23,945 nucleotides of DNA from a virus, in the IMG/VR virus record IMGVR_UViG_3300009094_000069, positions 1-23,945 of that record; one strand, written 5' to 3'. A program made the position numbers and the translations under genes. Of this stretch, positions 1 to 7,997 are shown piece by piece (the first letter of the stretch is position 1; the number at the start of each line of letters is the position of its first letter). The notes under the pieces are model-generated. The model ran no database searches. It saw nothing but the letters and a program-made list of their open reading frames with translations, and was not told the DNA's origin.

Positions 1-48
1 CGCCCGGAGGTGCGCCCGGAGGTGCGCCCGGAGGTGCGCCCGGAGGTG
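1..48. repeat. 12-bp tandem repeat, at least 4 copies
   Basis: Four perfect head-to-tail copies of CGCCCGGAGGTG start at base 1 and probably continue beyond the edge. On the minus strand they encode a Gly-Ala-Pro-Pro repeat at the known end of the glycine-rich protein. The perfect identity at DNA level suggests recent expansion by slippage, so copy number may vary. Confidence 0.9.
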
Positions 49-739
49 TGTTACCAAAATCATAGATCCCGGCATGCGTCGTCATCGCACCCGGAGTATT
101 GGTCGCAACCGGCCCACCAAAACCAAAATTGCCCGGGCTCGGCTGCGAACCGGCATATCCACCAAAACCGCCGCCGCGCCCACCTTGCCCAGTATTGAAG
201 CCTGCAGGTGTATCGCCGCCGAACATCTGCGCCCCGCCCTGCATGGCATTGCTCATGGCGGCCCCATAGCTGGCATTACCGGGGCCGAAATCATTCAAGG
301 ATGCATTCGACGTCGTCATTGCCCCACCGGGCATGCCCGGGCTCGGCTGACCCTCGTTGAAGCTTGGCGTGTTGGCGCCGAACAGCGCACCGATGTCGAC
401 CGAAGAAGCGTCCCCTGCCTGCGTGCCACCAACGCCTTGGCCGCCTTGACCGTACATCCATGCATTCGGGTCCGGGCCGCCTTGGAACGTGCCGAGCGCA
501 TAGCCGCCTACGCCCCCTTGCCCGGGCGTCGGCATGCCGCCGCCCAAGTTCTGGTCCGGTCCACGCGCGACGTCGAAGCCACCGCCACCGCCCCCGCCGC
601 CCATGCCGCGCTGTGCCATCATGGACTGCACAATGGCGTCGCGCCCGGCGTTCGGGTCCGGGCCACCTTGGAACGATCCAAGAGCGTAACCACCCCTGCC
701 GCCAGCGAGCGTCGGGTCATATCCATCGTAGAACGCCAT
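1..739 (-). CDS. Glycine-rich repeat protein, partial at left edge
   Basis: The frame opens with ATG at 739 behind a GGGAG ribosome site and runs 246 codons to the window edge without a stop, so the C-terminus is missing. The product is dominated by Gly, with Pro, Asn, Ala and Met. It has a run of eight Gly at residues 47-54. The segment YALG(S/T)FQGGPDPNA occurs twice (18-31 and 79-92), QPSPG occurs twice and GAMTT occurs twice. It ends in a collagen-like GAPP repeat (from about 232). There is no signal peptide or membrane segment. It starts 11 bases after the tail-hub stop, so a virion role (tail-associated or internal structural protein) is inferred. I do not recognise a family; Gly-rich tail or internal proteins are common in phages. 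The reading frame is certain, the function is not. Confidence 0.8.
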   Translation of the reverse strand, partial: MAFYDGYDPTLAGGRGGYALGSFQGGPDPNAGRDAIVQSMMAQRGMGGGGGGGGFDVARGPDQNLGGGMPTPGQGGVGGYALGTFQGGPDPNAWMYGQGGQGVGGTQAGDASSVDIGALFGANTPSFNEGQPSPGMPGGAMTTSNASLNDFGPGNASYGAAMSNAMQGGAQMFGGDTPAGFNTGQGGRGGGFGGYAGSQPSPGNFGFGGPVATNTPGAMTTHAGIYDFGNTPPGAPPGAPPGAPPG

Positions 740-750
740 TGGAATTCTCC

Positions 751-2673
751 CTAGACGGCAACGCCTGCCTGTTCGGCGATCAGTGAAACGCCAAGCATTT
801 CGACATCAGGCTTGGAAGCCTGATTGATCTGCACCTGCACGATCGGAGCGTGCGAGTATCCGGTCTCGCCGATCGACACCCACAGCGTCGATCTCGTGTT
901 CGGCGCGGGTGGCGAAGCCTGATCCCAGCGCACACCGTCTCCCGGCGGAGCAGGATCCGGAAACGGCAGCGCATGATCGCTGCCCCACAATCCCTGATCC
1001 CACACTTCGGCAATACCGGGATCCCCGCCGACTTCGGGCGGAGGCGGAAGCGGATCATAGACGTAGTTCACCGCGCAGGTGAGCTGCGGGATGAACGGCT
1101 CGATTGCGCGCGTGTTGAACGAGCAGCGACCCTGCCGCACCGTGAATACGTTCGGCGGCGAACCGAACACTTCCCATCCACCGACACAGGTTGCCGTGTA
1201 GGGCACGCGCTGATCGACGTCGGCGCCATCCGTTATGGTGTCATAGCCTCCAATGTCGGCCTGCATGATGCGGCCTTTCTGCGTGCCGAAGTACATCACA
1301 TCCGACAGCACGGCAAAGCACATCGCATCCCACGCGGTGAAGCGGCACCAAGCGCCGGTCATGGTGTTGACGACGCCACAGCGCCGATCACCCGGACCAC
1401 CTCCGGGCCAAGTCACGAACAGCGCGCCAAGCCCGCCGAACTGGTCCCACTTGCACATCGACCACGGCAGATTGTTTTTTGCCATGATCTCGGACATCCA
1501 CATGGGGTGGATGGATGCCGAAACTGCGCTGAATTCGAGCTGGCTCACGTCCTTCACGAGGGCTTGGCTTATTGGAACGATGCCATCCACCGTCGCGATC
1601 AGGACATCGCCTCCCACCCTGATCCATGAGTTCTTCCCCATTGGCCGCGTGATCTGGTAGCGACCTTCCTGCCGCCAGTTGGCTGCATCGGCCGGATTGG
1701 TGCCGGTGAAGATCGCGATCTCGCCTTCGGTCGTGACGAAGACGCACTTGTCGTCGATGCCGTCGCCCGCCGAAACTGACCAAGCGCAACCGAACAGCAG
1801 TGATCCGCCAAGCGTGAACGCACCCGAGAGCGGGATCTGCTGCAGCGCGCCGCCGACAGCGTCGAGGTCGAGATACCAAGCATTCATCGTGCCGCCCTGA
1901 ATGAAGAACAGGCGACGGCGATACTTCCAGACCTGCGTCAGTCCCCTGCCAGCAATGACCGGAGATCCGGTTGGCCCGGTAATCCACGAGGCGCCATCAG
2001 CTGGCGCATTGGCCCAGAAGGTCGGGTTCGCTGCGCGTGCCGCCGCAAAGGTCCCGCTGGCGGGACTGGTATGGGCAACCGCACAGCGCCAGATCGAGTT
2101 GTCGGTATCCTTCGCCAGCGCCGCAACCGCATATGCGGTGCTGTTCGCCCAAGATGCCAATGTGCTCAGGTCAAGACTGACCCAGATCGTTCCGTTGAAG
2201 CGCAGGACCGCGTCGCCATTATCATTGACGGCGACCAGATAGGTCGCGCCACCCGTTGTTGCCATTATCGCAGTCGAGAAATTGCCGTTGGTGATTGCCG
2301 GTGTCACCGCGACCGGAACGCCGAACGTCCCGGCAGCAGTGACGTCGTGCAGCGACGTCGCATTGGCAGCGAACATCTTCTTGATGGCGCCGGCGATGTA
2401 AGTGAACATCGAAATGATGGGACGATTGTCCGGCGTCCCGGTGACACCGATCCGCGTCCACTTCTGTGACCCACCGCGCAGCCTGATCGTGTTGGTGGTC
2501 GGAAACCAGTTGTCGAGCACGAGCGCGGCACCCGGGCTCATGAATGCCGGGTTCTCGATCAGCACCAAGCCGCGCGTCGGAGCTGGCAAGGTCTTCGGAA
2601 TGACCTGCATCTGCACCTGAGCCGGTGCAGCGAAGCGGCGGAATTCGCGATAGTGGGGAAGGGCACGGCTCAT
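751..2673 (-). CDS. Tail hub / tail stabilisation protein (P22 gp10-like)
   Basis: This 640-residue protein is beta-rich and resembles the P22 gp10-type hub proteins that close the portal channel and carry the tail needle or fibres. Visible family features are an N-terminal segment ending near LIENPAFMSPGAALVLDNWF (39-57), followed by blade-like repeats that read out values. Residues 172-220 look like an inserted carbohydrate-binding module of the chitin-binding 5/12 type, with W175, Y181, W195, C197, H201-T202-S203, F209 and W220 spaced as in that fold. The C-terminal third is Pro-rich (about 540-590). The start codon overlaps the stop of the adaptor gene as ATGA, implying coupled translation. 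The hub assignment rests on position plus overall pattern and is fairly confident; the glycan-binding role is inference. Confidence 0.75.
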   Translation of the reverse strand: MSRALPHYREFRRFAAPAQVQMQVIPKTLPAPTRGLVLIENPAFMSPGAALVLDNWFPTTNTIRLRGGSQKWTRIGVTGTPDNRPIISMFTYIAGAIKKMFAANATSLHDVTAAGTFGVPVAVTPAITNGNFSTAIMATTGGATYLVAVNDNGDAVLRFNGTIWVSLDLSTLASWANSTAYAVAALAKDTDNSIWRCAVAHTSPASGTFAAARAANPTFWANAPADGASWITGPTGSPVIAGRGLTQVWKYRRRLFFIQGGTMNAWYLDLDAVGGALQQIPLSGAFTLGGSLLFGCAWSVSAGDGIDDKCVFVTTEGEIAIFTGTNPADAANWRQEGRYQITRPMGKNSWIRVGGDVLIATVDGIVPISQALVKDVSQLEFSAVSASIHPMWMSEIMAKNNLPWSMCKWDQFGGLGALFVTWPGGGPGDRRCGVVNTMTGAWCRFTAWDAMCFAVLSDVMYFGTQKGRIMQADIGGYDTITDGADVDQRVPYTATCVGGWEVFGSPPNVFTVRQGRCSFNTRAIEPFIPQLTCAVNYVYDPLPPPPEVGGDPGIAEVWDQGLWGSDHALPFPDPAPPGDGVRWDQASPPAPNTRSTLWVSIGETGYSHAPIVQVQINQASKPDVEMLGVSLIAEQAGVAV

Positions 2674-3407
2674 GGGTATGGCGTCGCGGGCGCATCAGGC
2701 GTCGGATACGGATAGCTGCGGTTTGTTGCAGCGCTCGAATTCTGCCTGCCAATGATGATCGGCGAAGGCTTGTCGGATCCGGCAATGGTCGAAAGCGCAT
2801 CCTCGTAGTTCGCGATGTCCTCGGCGTAGGTGCCGCCCTTGTTTGCCTTCCATTGCCAGATCATCCCGAGCTTGAGCAGGCGCTCGGGGAGACGATAGAC
2901 GTCGGTGTCGGAGAGGAAAATATCGCTCGGCCCGCCGCCAACGCTGGATCCGAGCGTGATGCAGTTCTTGTGCATGTACCAGAACTTCATCAGCGCGCCG
3001 GATGCAGGCGCCGGACGAAAATTGATCTTGCCGCCAAAGATCGTCCACGATCCGGCGGGATCGATCCAGCCGTTCATCTCCTTGGTCAGCCACTCATCAG
3101 GATCGGAGATGAAGGTCAGCGGGATCGTCGGCTGAGCCGTCGAGTAGATGCTCGACGTCAGCAGCATGCGCTGCCAGTCAGTCGGCAGGTCGAACGCAGT
3201 CTTGACACCGTCACCACTGAGCGATGCGAGCGAACGAAACAGCTGCCATTCGCGCGTGTTGTAGGCAATGCGCTGCGCCATCTCGTTGGCGAGGTTGACC
3301 ATCTCCCACGCAGTGCGATCCTGCGACGGCAGCACGAAGATCGAGCTAGCCGGTGGCCTGACGCCGACAACGGCACAAACCTCCTTGACCACCGACTGAA
3401 CCGTCAT
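2670..3407 (-). CDS. Head-to-tail adaptor / tail accessory protein
   Basis: This 245-residue protein has the pattern of podovirus adaptor proteins (P22 gp4 / tail-tubular A type) that sit under the portal ring. It has a helical N-terminus (1-60) with a conserved-looking EMAQRIAYNTREWQLFRSL segment, then LPTDWQRML (75-83). A beta-rich middle is followed by a helical segment with RLPERLLKLGMIWQWKANKGG near 172-192 and a Pro/Ser-rich flexible tail. The gene starts three bases after the stop of the preceding gene, with a GAGG site reaching into that stop. Its own stop overlaps the tail-hub start. The order capsid, small virion protein, adaptor, hub supports the assignment. The exact family was not checked against a profile. 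Confidence 0.65.
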   Translation of the reverse strand: MTVQSVVKEVCAVVGVRPPASSIFVLPSQDRTAWEMVNLANEMAQRIAYNTREWQLFRSLASLSGDGVKTAFDLPTDWQRMLLTSSIYSTAQPTIPLTFISDPDEWLTKEMNGWIDPAGSWTIFGGKINFRPAPASGALMKFWYMHKNCITLGSSVGGGPSDIFLSDTDVYRLPERLLKLGMIWQWKANKGGTYAEDIANYEDALSTIAGSDKPSPIIIGRQNSSAATNRSYPYPTPDAPATPYP

Positions 3408-3410
3408 GGA

Positions 3411-4202
3411 TCAAGTCCTCGCGTCCTCTGCCATGCGCAGCAGCGTCCTGATCGACGGATTGCCGATTGGCCGTTTGCCAGTGTTCTCGGTGATGTAGGC
3501 ACGCAGCTGGTCGCTGTTCATGCCAACGAACTCCTCGCTCACATTGGCAGCCGCAACAACAACGCCGCTCAAATCGGCCCCGACACCATCCTCGCTTTCG
3601 GCTTCCTCTCCATCATCATCCGGCGGCAACGGCAGTATCTCGTCGTGTTTCGGAGGGCTGGCCAGATACTGGCGTTCCTCCTTCATCACGCCAAGCTGCG
3701 CGGTGAGCGCTTCGATCTGCTGCTGCATGCGGATAACCACGGCATTGTGGTCGCTCGACGCAAGATAATCGGTGGCGAGGTTCTTCAGGTCGCGCCCGCC
3801 CATGCCAAGGTTCTTCAGCGGCTGGCCTTCCAGCTCGGCGAGTGCCTCGGCGGTATAGATCGAGAGCGCACGCAGCTCGGCGCGTTTGCCCTCGGTCAGG
3901 AATGGCAGGTAGTCGAGCGGCGTACCTTCCTTGGTCTGCGCCGTCTTCGCCTTGAACTGCTGATACTGCTTGGGCCAGCGTTCCGCATAGCTGACCCTGA
4001 TCCGCTCGCCCGTTTCCTCATCCTCTTCGAAGTGCGAAAACTCGGTCGAATGGAAAACATAGACATCGCGTGATCCGGCAAAGCGGATCTCCACCACCTC
4101 GACGTCGTCGAAGATCGGTCGACCGGCTTTCGCGGTCTTGCCGGGGTTCTTCATCGCGATGTGCTTGAACAGCGGCGTGATGACCGCAGCCTGTCTGGCC
4201 AT
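3411..4202 (-). CDS. Virion-associated protein with coiled coil and SAP/LEM-like tail
   Basis: This 263-residue protein directly follows the capsid gene. AAGGAG six bases before the ATG is a strong ribosome site. Residues 30-80 form a beta-rich region with VYVFHSTEFSHF. Residues 150-178 are a probable coiled coil (MQQQIEALTAQL...). Residues 180-215 are acidic and Pro-rich. The last 35 residues (GMNSDQLRAYITENTGK... LLRMAEDA) resemble the two-helix SAP/LEM/HeH fold that binds nucleic acid or acts as a small docking module. A similar tail ends the acidic protein at 7436-7987. I do not recognise a named family. A role in head completion or DNA retention is inference from position and the tail motif. 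Confidence 0.6.
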   Translation of the reverse strand: MARQAAVITPLFKHIAMKNPGKTAKAGRPIFDDVEVVEIRFAGSRDVYVFHSTEFSHFEEDEETGERIRVSYAERWPKQYQQFKAKTAQTKEGTPLDYLPFLTEGKRAELRALSIYTAEALAELEGQPLKNLGMGGRDLKNLATDYLASSDHNAVVIRMQQQIEALTAQLGVMKEERQYLASPPKHDEILPLPPDDDGEEAESEDGVGADLSGVVVAAANVSEEFVGMNSDQLRAYITENTGKRPIGNPSIRTLLRMAEDART

Positions 4203-4220
4203 GCCCTTCTCCTTGAATTC

Positions 4221-4249
4221 GGAGGCTGACCAAGTGCTGGCCAGCCTCC
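4221..4249 (-). terminator. Hairpin behind the capsid gene
   Basis: An inverted repeat has arms GGAGGCTGACC (4221-4231) and GGCCAGCCTCC (4239-4249): 10 of 11 pairs match and the loop is 7 bases. It lies in the 58-base gap just after the capsid stop. Neither strand shows a T-run after the stem, so it may be a weak terminator, an attenuator or an mRNA-stabilising end. The position matches the partial terminator placed behind capsid genes in T7-like phages. The right arm and loop contain the recurrent palindrome GCTGGCCAGC. Confidence 0.5.
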
Positions 4250-4260
4250 ACGATCGATCG

Positions 4261-5301
4261 TTACGCTGCCGCGTTGCTGTCGAAGAAGCGCCAGTTGAAC
4301 ATCGGATTGACCTGCGTCAGCTCGCCCATCCATCCGATAAACTGGGCAATTGCATCTTTGTCGATCGGCTGCTGCCCGTCACCGCTGAACAGCTTGTCGA
4401 AATTCCGGTTGGCGTTGTAGCGCAGCCGGAAGCTGTCGGTATTCAGTCCGAAGGTGGTGTCGTCCGGCATGTTTGAGCCAATGCCGCCGTCGAGCACGAT
4501 CTCTGCCCGCTTGCCGCCGCCGATGTACTCCAGCGTCGAGAAGCCGAGCTTGCCGAGCGTGCTCTCGTTGGTCTGCCGCTGGATCGCGACAGTCGCCGCA
4601 TCATAGGCCGCATAGTGCTGCGTGCTCATCACCAGCAGGTCGGCATAGCTTCGCCCGCGCGACTGCTTGGTCATGATGTAGTTGAGCTGCGGCCTGATCG
4701 TGTCCTTGGTCACCTGCGTGAGAAGTGCAGCAGGCCACGGCTCCGCTCCCGCACCAGAGCTTGGATCGTAGGTCTTGGTACGCCAGATCGCGTTGGCGTT
4801 GCGATCGATGCCGCCATAGATCCCGGTGTTCGGCAGCACCGGCACCGCCGTCGCGAGCCCGGTCAATTGCTTGCCGCCGTTCGCGGTCCCTGCGCTGTAC
4901 ATGGCGACGTCCATGCTGTCTTCGAGCGAGCGCTCTGCCGCATCCATGTAGCTTTCCAGCGTGTCCATGATCTGCGCTTCACCCTCGTTGTTGAGGATTT
5001 CCTGCATGGACAGGATGATCGGCACGACCACCATCTTCGGGGAGAAGAAGGCATCGTTGAAGATGTCGATTGCCGGGTTGAGCAGCTGATCATAGCCGCT
5101 GTACCACTGTGCATCGGCCTTGCCGATCTGCAGCGTCTGGCGAATGCGCGGGCCTGAGTAGGTCCGCCACAGTCCCTTCTTGCGCATCAGCGCAAGCAGG
5201 GCGTTGTTGTTGGAGACGAGGTCCTCGTAATCCGCCGAGCGATCCTCAAGTGCCATCGAGAGCACCTGCTGGTAGACGACGTCCGCATTGACGTTGGGCA
5301 T
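4261..5301 (-). CDS. Major capsid protein
   Basis: This 346-residue protein has the size and composition of a phage major coat protein. The N-terminal helix (ADVVYQQVLSMALEDRS) is followed by a long helix region. The central part carries LSMQEILNNEGEAQIMDTLESYMDAAERSLEDSMD, which looks like the spine helix of the HK97 fold. Later segments include DLLVMSTQHYAAYDA and a C-terminal NPMFNWRFFDSNAAA typical of capsids of this group. It begins three bases after the scaffold stop, with GGAG as ribosome site reading into that stop. It is flanked by the putative scaffold and by a hairpin downstream, as expected for the most highly expressed late gene. The HK97 fold is inferred from family knowledge, not computed. 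Confidence 0.85.
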   Translation of the reverse strand: MPNVNADVVYQQVLSMALEDRSADYEDLVSNNNALLALMRKKGLWRTYSGPRIRQTLQIGKADAQWYSGYDQLLNPAIDIFNDAFFSPKMVVVPIILSMQEILNNEGEAQIMDTLESYMDAAERSLEDSMDVAMYSAGTANGGKQLTGLATAVPVLPNTGIYGGIDRNANAIWRTKTYDPSSGAGAEPWPAALLTQVTKDTIRPQLNYIMTKQSRGRSYADLLVMSTQHYAAYDAATVAIQRQTNESTLGKLGFSTLEYIGGGKRAEIVLDGGIGSNMPDDTTFGLNTDSFRLRYNANRNFDKLFSGDGQQPIDKDAIAQFIGWMGELTQVNPMFNWRFFDSNAAA

Positions 5302-5304
5302 TGG

Positions 5305-6549
5305 CTAAACTCCTGATCTGACCTTGCGCATTGCATTGGTGAGCGCTTCGCGGTTCGTCACCCTCTTCTTGGGGTCACGTGCTCGCGTTGAAGGTGTGCC
5401 GCCATTGGGGGCACCGGAAATCGAACGATCGACTTCCTCGGATCGGGTCTGAGCCGTCGTGTCGCGGGTCTGAGCCGCACGTGGTGCCCCGGACCTGCCG
5501 GGGCGAAGTTTCATGGCCCGCTCATAAGCAGCTTGGAGCGGCCAGCCATGATCCATCTCCTGCTTGATGAGGTCGAGCCTGTCATCGAAGCCGGGATGCG
5601 CGTCGGCGAACTTGTCGATCTCCGAGCGCGTACTCTTGAACTCCTGCTGATATTGCAGCTGCTGAAAACCGTTGGCAAGTCTTTCCACCTGCTGATAGAG
5701 CTTGCCGATCTGCATGTTCTGCGCCTGAGCATGGTTCTGGTGCTGCACCAGACGATGCTGCTCGGGGCTCAGGCGCAGTACGTCGCGGGCAAAATCATAA
5801 ACGTTGTAGCGACCGCCATTACGGCCGGGCAGGCGCAGATTGTTGATGATCAGGTCGACGCCACCGAACAGATCACTGCGCAGCCTGTTCTCGATGCTGG
5901 TATAGTTGGTGAGCGCTTCCTTCAGCGATGTTCCGGTCCTCTGCGCCATCTCATGGAATTCACGCAGCTCGTGAAAGGCTTCTGCGGCTCCGCGATACTG
6001 CTGGATGCCACGCTCCATCTGCTGATGCGCCTGATGCACGGCACCACGCACGCTCTCGGGCACACCGTTCCAGTCTGCCTTGGCAGCCTCGCTGAACCGG
6101 GGCGGGGGTTCACGATAGGGCGCATCATCCGCCAGCGGTGCATGCTTGACCGGGGCAGGCTTGACGCCTTCGCGATACTCGTCTCCTTCCGGCGTGCGCG
6201 CGACGAACTTGCCCTTCTCGCGCGGCTGCGGTTCCTTGGCAGGCTGCTTCTCCTGAGCCTTTGCTTCGGGTTTTCCCCGATCTTCACCGTCGGTTTTCCC
6301 CAGATCCTCGGCCGCCTTCTTGTTGGCCCCCTGAATGAGCGCGGACTTGGCGAAGGCACGCTCGATCGCCTCGCGGCGGCCGACGGCACGATCGTGCGCG
6401 ATGCGCTCGGGCGACTTGTCCGGCGCCTGTACCCCCGTGCTGCCATGCTGCGCGTCGGGAGACTGCTCAGGTATCGTTACTTCGGTCTGGCCGGTCTGCG
6501 GTGGAGGCGTGCTGCCGACGTCTGCCGTCTGGATGGTAGTATCGTTCAT
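5305..6549 (-). CDS. Putative scaffolding protein
   Basis: The 414-residue product is highly charged, rich in Gln, Arg, Glu and Ala, and predicted mostly helical with disordered ends, as scaffolding proteins are. Residues 1-150 are Pro- and charge-rich. From about 155 to 310 there is a helical core with PPPRFSEAAKADWNGVP, ERGIQQYRGAAEAFHELREF and LYQQVERLANGFQQLQYQQEF. The C-terminus is basic (KKRVTNREALTNAMRKVRSGV), which fits the positively charged coat-binding tail known from P22 scaffold. It lies immediately upstream of the capsid gene. The ATG at 6549 overlaps the previous gene by 83 bases and has only a weak ribosome site (CAGGGCACT), so the true start could differ. Confidence 0.7.
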   Translation of the reverse strand: MNDTTIQTADVGSTPPPQTGQTEVTIPEQSPDAQHGSTGVQAPDKSPERIAHDRAVGRREAIERAFAKSALIQGANKKAAEDLGKTDGEDRGKPEAKAQEKQPAKEPQPREKGKFVARTPEGDEYREGVKPAPVKHAPLADDAPYREPPPRFSEAAKADWNGVPESVRGAVHQAHQQMERGIQQYRGAAEAFHELREFHEMAQRTGTSLKEALTNYTSIENRLRSDLFGGVDLIINNLRLPGRNGGRYNVYDFARDVLRLSPEQHRLVQHQNHAQAQNMQIGKLYQQVERLANGFQQLQYQQEFKSTRSEIDKFADAHPGFDDRLDLIKQEMDHGWPLQAAYERAMKLRPGRSGAPRAAQTRDTTAQTRSEEVDRSISGAPNGGTPSTRARDPKKRVTNREALTNAMRKVRSGV

Positions 6550-6853
6550 AGTGCCCTGACTTGACCTTCTCGATCGCGTCCTTGATCACACGCTGGCGCG
6601 CGATGCGCTCCCGTGCAGGGGCTGATCGTGTTTTCAGTCGCGGCTTTTCATTGCCCACCTCGGTCAGTCCGAGCGCGCGACCGACAGCCCGGAATTGCCG
6701 CTTCGAGGTGTAGAATTTTCCGTCAACCTGCTCGGTCGGTTCCATCACGTCCGAGATCACGTATGGCATCGGCAGCGTCGAGCGCGCGGGAGCCGTCTGC
6801 TCGCGCACGAAGCGCCAGCGGTTCGGTGCGATCTCGACCAGCGTTGCGTTCAT
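6467..6853 (-). CDS. Small conserved phage protein, unknown function
   Basis: This 128-residue protein opens with ATG one base after the IPT-domain gene's stop. The N-terminal 70 residues (NRWRFVREQTAPARSTLPMPYVISDVMEPTEQVDGKFYTSKRQFRAVGRALG, split here as two blocks 11-36 and 37-62) match a pattern I have seen in many phage proteins encoded just ahead of scaffold or capsid genes. The C-terminal 50 residues are basic and probably disordered. Its 3' end overlaps the scaffold start by 83 bases in another frame, unusually long for this tightly but mostly briefly overlapping genome. Function is unknown; association with the head is inferred from position. Confidence 0.65.
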   Translation of the reverse strand: MNATLVEIAPNRWRFVREQTAPARSTLPMPYVISDVMEPTEQVDGKFYTSKRQFRAVGRALGLTEVGNEKPRLKTRSAPARERIARQRVIKDAIEKVKSGHYERYYHPDGRRRQHASTADRPDRSNDT

Positions 6854-6854
6854 G

Positions 6855-7433
6855 TCACGAGTAGGTCAACGCACGCGGTGCGTTCAATGGAACGTCGGCA
6901 AGGCTGATGCCGACGCTGCGCGCTCCAGCCAGTGCGCGCTTCGGCACGTTCGCGGTGATCGAGGTTGCCGACACGAAGGTCGAGCCAATCACGACGCCAT
7001 CCACCGTGACCTTGGTCTGCGGCGTGAAATTGGTCCCGGTCAGCGTCACGGCAGTCACGCCAGTGCCCACGGTGTCAGTGTTCGGCGAGATCGAGGCGAG
7101 TGCCGGGTTGGTGACTGGAGACATCGACGAGGGATGATCCCTGTTCGGAAACTCGGTGTAGGCACCATTGGTGCTGTGCATGACGGCGCGCGGGTTGGTG
7201 GTGACATGCACCTCGGTGCCGGACCCTTCGGCACGACCGGCGGGAAGTGCAGCATCGAGCGGCGTCAGAAAGATGCCCTTGCTCGCTTCATCCGGCGCCG
7301 CTGCCTGAGACGGCACCTTGCCAGCGGGTGTCGGGGGCGTGCCCTGCCAAGCAGCAGCGACGTTGGTTGGCGGCGTCGGATTGGCAGCCGTCGTGGTGGT
7401 GGTGCGATCAAGTGCAGTGGTCGGCGCAGCCAT
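6855..7433 (-). CDS. IPT/TIG-domain virion protein
   Basis: The start is ATG at 7433, seven bases after a perfect AAGGAGG site. A TTG six bases further upstream would also keep the frame but is less likely. The 192-residue product has a long Thr/Pro/Ala-rich, probably flexible N-terminus (1-105). It then has an immunoglobulin-like IPT/TIG domain at about 109-178 with the hallmark PALASISPNTDTVGTG, VTLTGTNF and ITANVP strands. Such domains in phages are usually surface-exposed on heads or tails and can bind glycans weakly. Placed between an acidic small protein and the head genes, it may be a head decoration or fibre protein; this is inference. Confidence 0.75.
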   Translation of the reverse strand: MAAPTTALDRTTTTTAANPTPPTNVAAAWQGTPPTPAGKVPSQAAAPDEASKGIFLTPLDAALPAGRAEGSGTEVHVTTNPRAVMHSTNGAYTEFPNRDHPSSMSPVTNPALASISPNTDTVGTGVTAVTLTGTNFTPQTKVTVDGVVIGSTFVSATSITANVPKRALAGARSVGISLADVPLNAPRALTYS

Positions 7434-7435
7434 GG

Positions 7436-7987
7436 TCAATCCTCCTTTTTGCGCTTGCGCGCGTCCTTGCGAAGCAGGTCGATGACCTCGTCCTTGTTGC
7501 TGGCACTGCTGACGTCGACACCACGTGCCGCAGCAAGTTCATCCAGCTCGCTGCGCCGCATGCCATGCAGCTCATCGTTCGAGGGAAGCGGATCAAGGTG
7601 CGGCCCTGCCGGATCCGGCGCGGTCGAAGCAGTCGGAGCAGTCGGTGCAGTCGGAGCAGTCTCCGCTTCCTTGGCGAGTTGCTCAGTGCGCTCGGCATCG
7701 GCCTTGCGGTCCTGCTCGGCAAGCTGCTCAGGCTCAGGAGCGGGCTCGCCTGCGTTCTCGGCAAGCTGCTGGTTGAGGTTGGCGTTGTAGACGGCAGTCG
7801 GCATCAGGTCAGCATCCTCGGGTGGAGGCGGCTCGGTTATCTGTGCCTCGGTCTGCTGCACCTGAGCTGGAGCTGGCTGCGGCTGATCCTCCTCAACCCA
7901 GTCCTCTTCCTGCTCGTCGGTGTCATCGTAGACCTCTGCACCCTTGAACAATCCACTCTCGACGGTCCCCTTCGCCTTCTTCGTCAT
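7436..7987 (-). CDS. Acidic disordered protein with C-terminal SAP/Rho-N-like domain
   Basis: The 183-residue product starts at ATG 7987 behind GAGG. A longer reading from 8047 would run into the upstream gene and lacks a ribosome site. Residues 17-60 are very acidic (DDTDEQEEDWVEED), 60-110 are Gln/Glu/Ala-rich, and 111-125 hold the repeat APTAPTAPTASTAP, encoded by near-perfect 9-base repeats. The C-terminal 45 residues (MRRSELDELAAARGVDV... NKDEVIDLLRK) match the SAP/Rho-N/HeH helix-extended-helix pattern, followed by a very basic tail KDARKRKK. Such small proteins are frequent among phage head genes. The acidic body with a basic end could act in DNA packaging or head assembly, but no specific function can be given. 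Confidence 0.7.
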   Translation of the reverse strand: MTKKAKGTVESGLFKGAEVYDDTDEQEEDWVEEDQPQPAPAQVQQTEAQITEPPPPEDADLMPTAVYNANLNQQLAENAGEPAPEPEQLAEQDRKADAERTEQLAKEAETAPTAPTAPTASTAPDPAGPHLDPLPSNDELHGMRRSELDELAAARGVDVSSASNKDEVIDLLRKDARKRKKED

Positions 7988-7997
7988 GTCGGCATCC

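Noticed and set aside
2625-4073. A 482-codon plus-strand frame across the tail hub, adaptor and post-capsid genes
   Set aside because: It crosses three tightly spaced minus-strand genes that have ribosome sites and overlapping start/stops. Its translation is Arg-rich without domain features.
4221-4249. The hairpin behind the capsid gene as a strong intrinsic terminator
   Set aside because: No T-run follows on either strand. It is kept as a hairpin with modest confidence rather than a definite terminator.
5372-5384. Other CACGTG cores (also near 5480, 7519, 14256, 16108 and 17640) as further parS sites
   Set aside because: They lack the TGTTTC/GAAACA flanks. Only 11191-11206 matches the full consensus.
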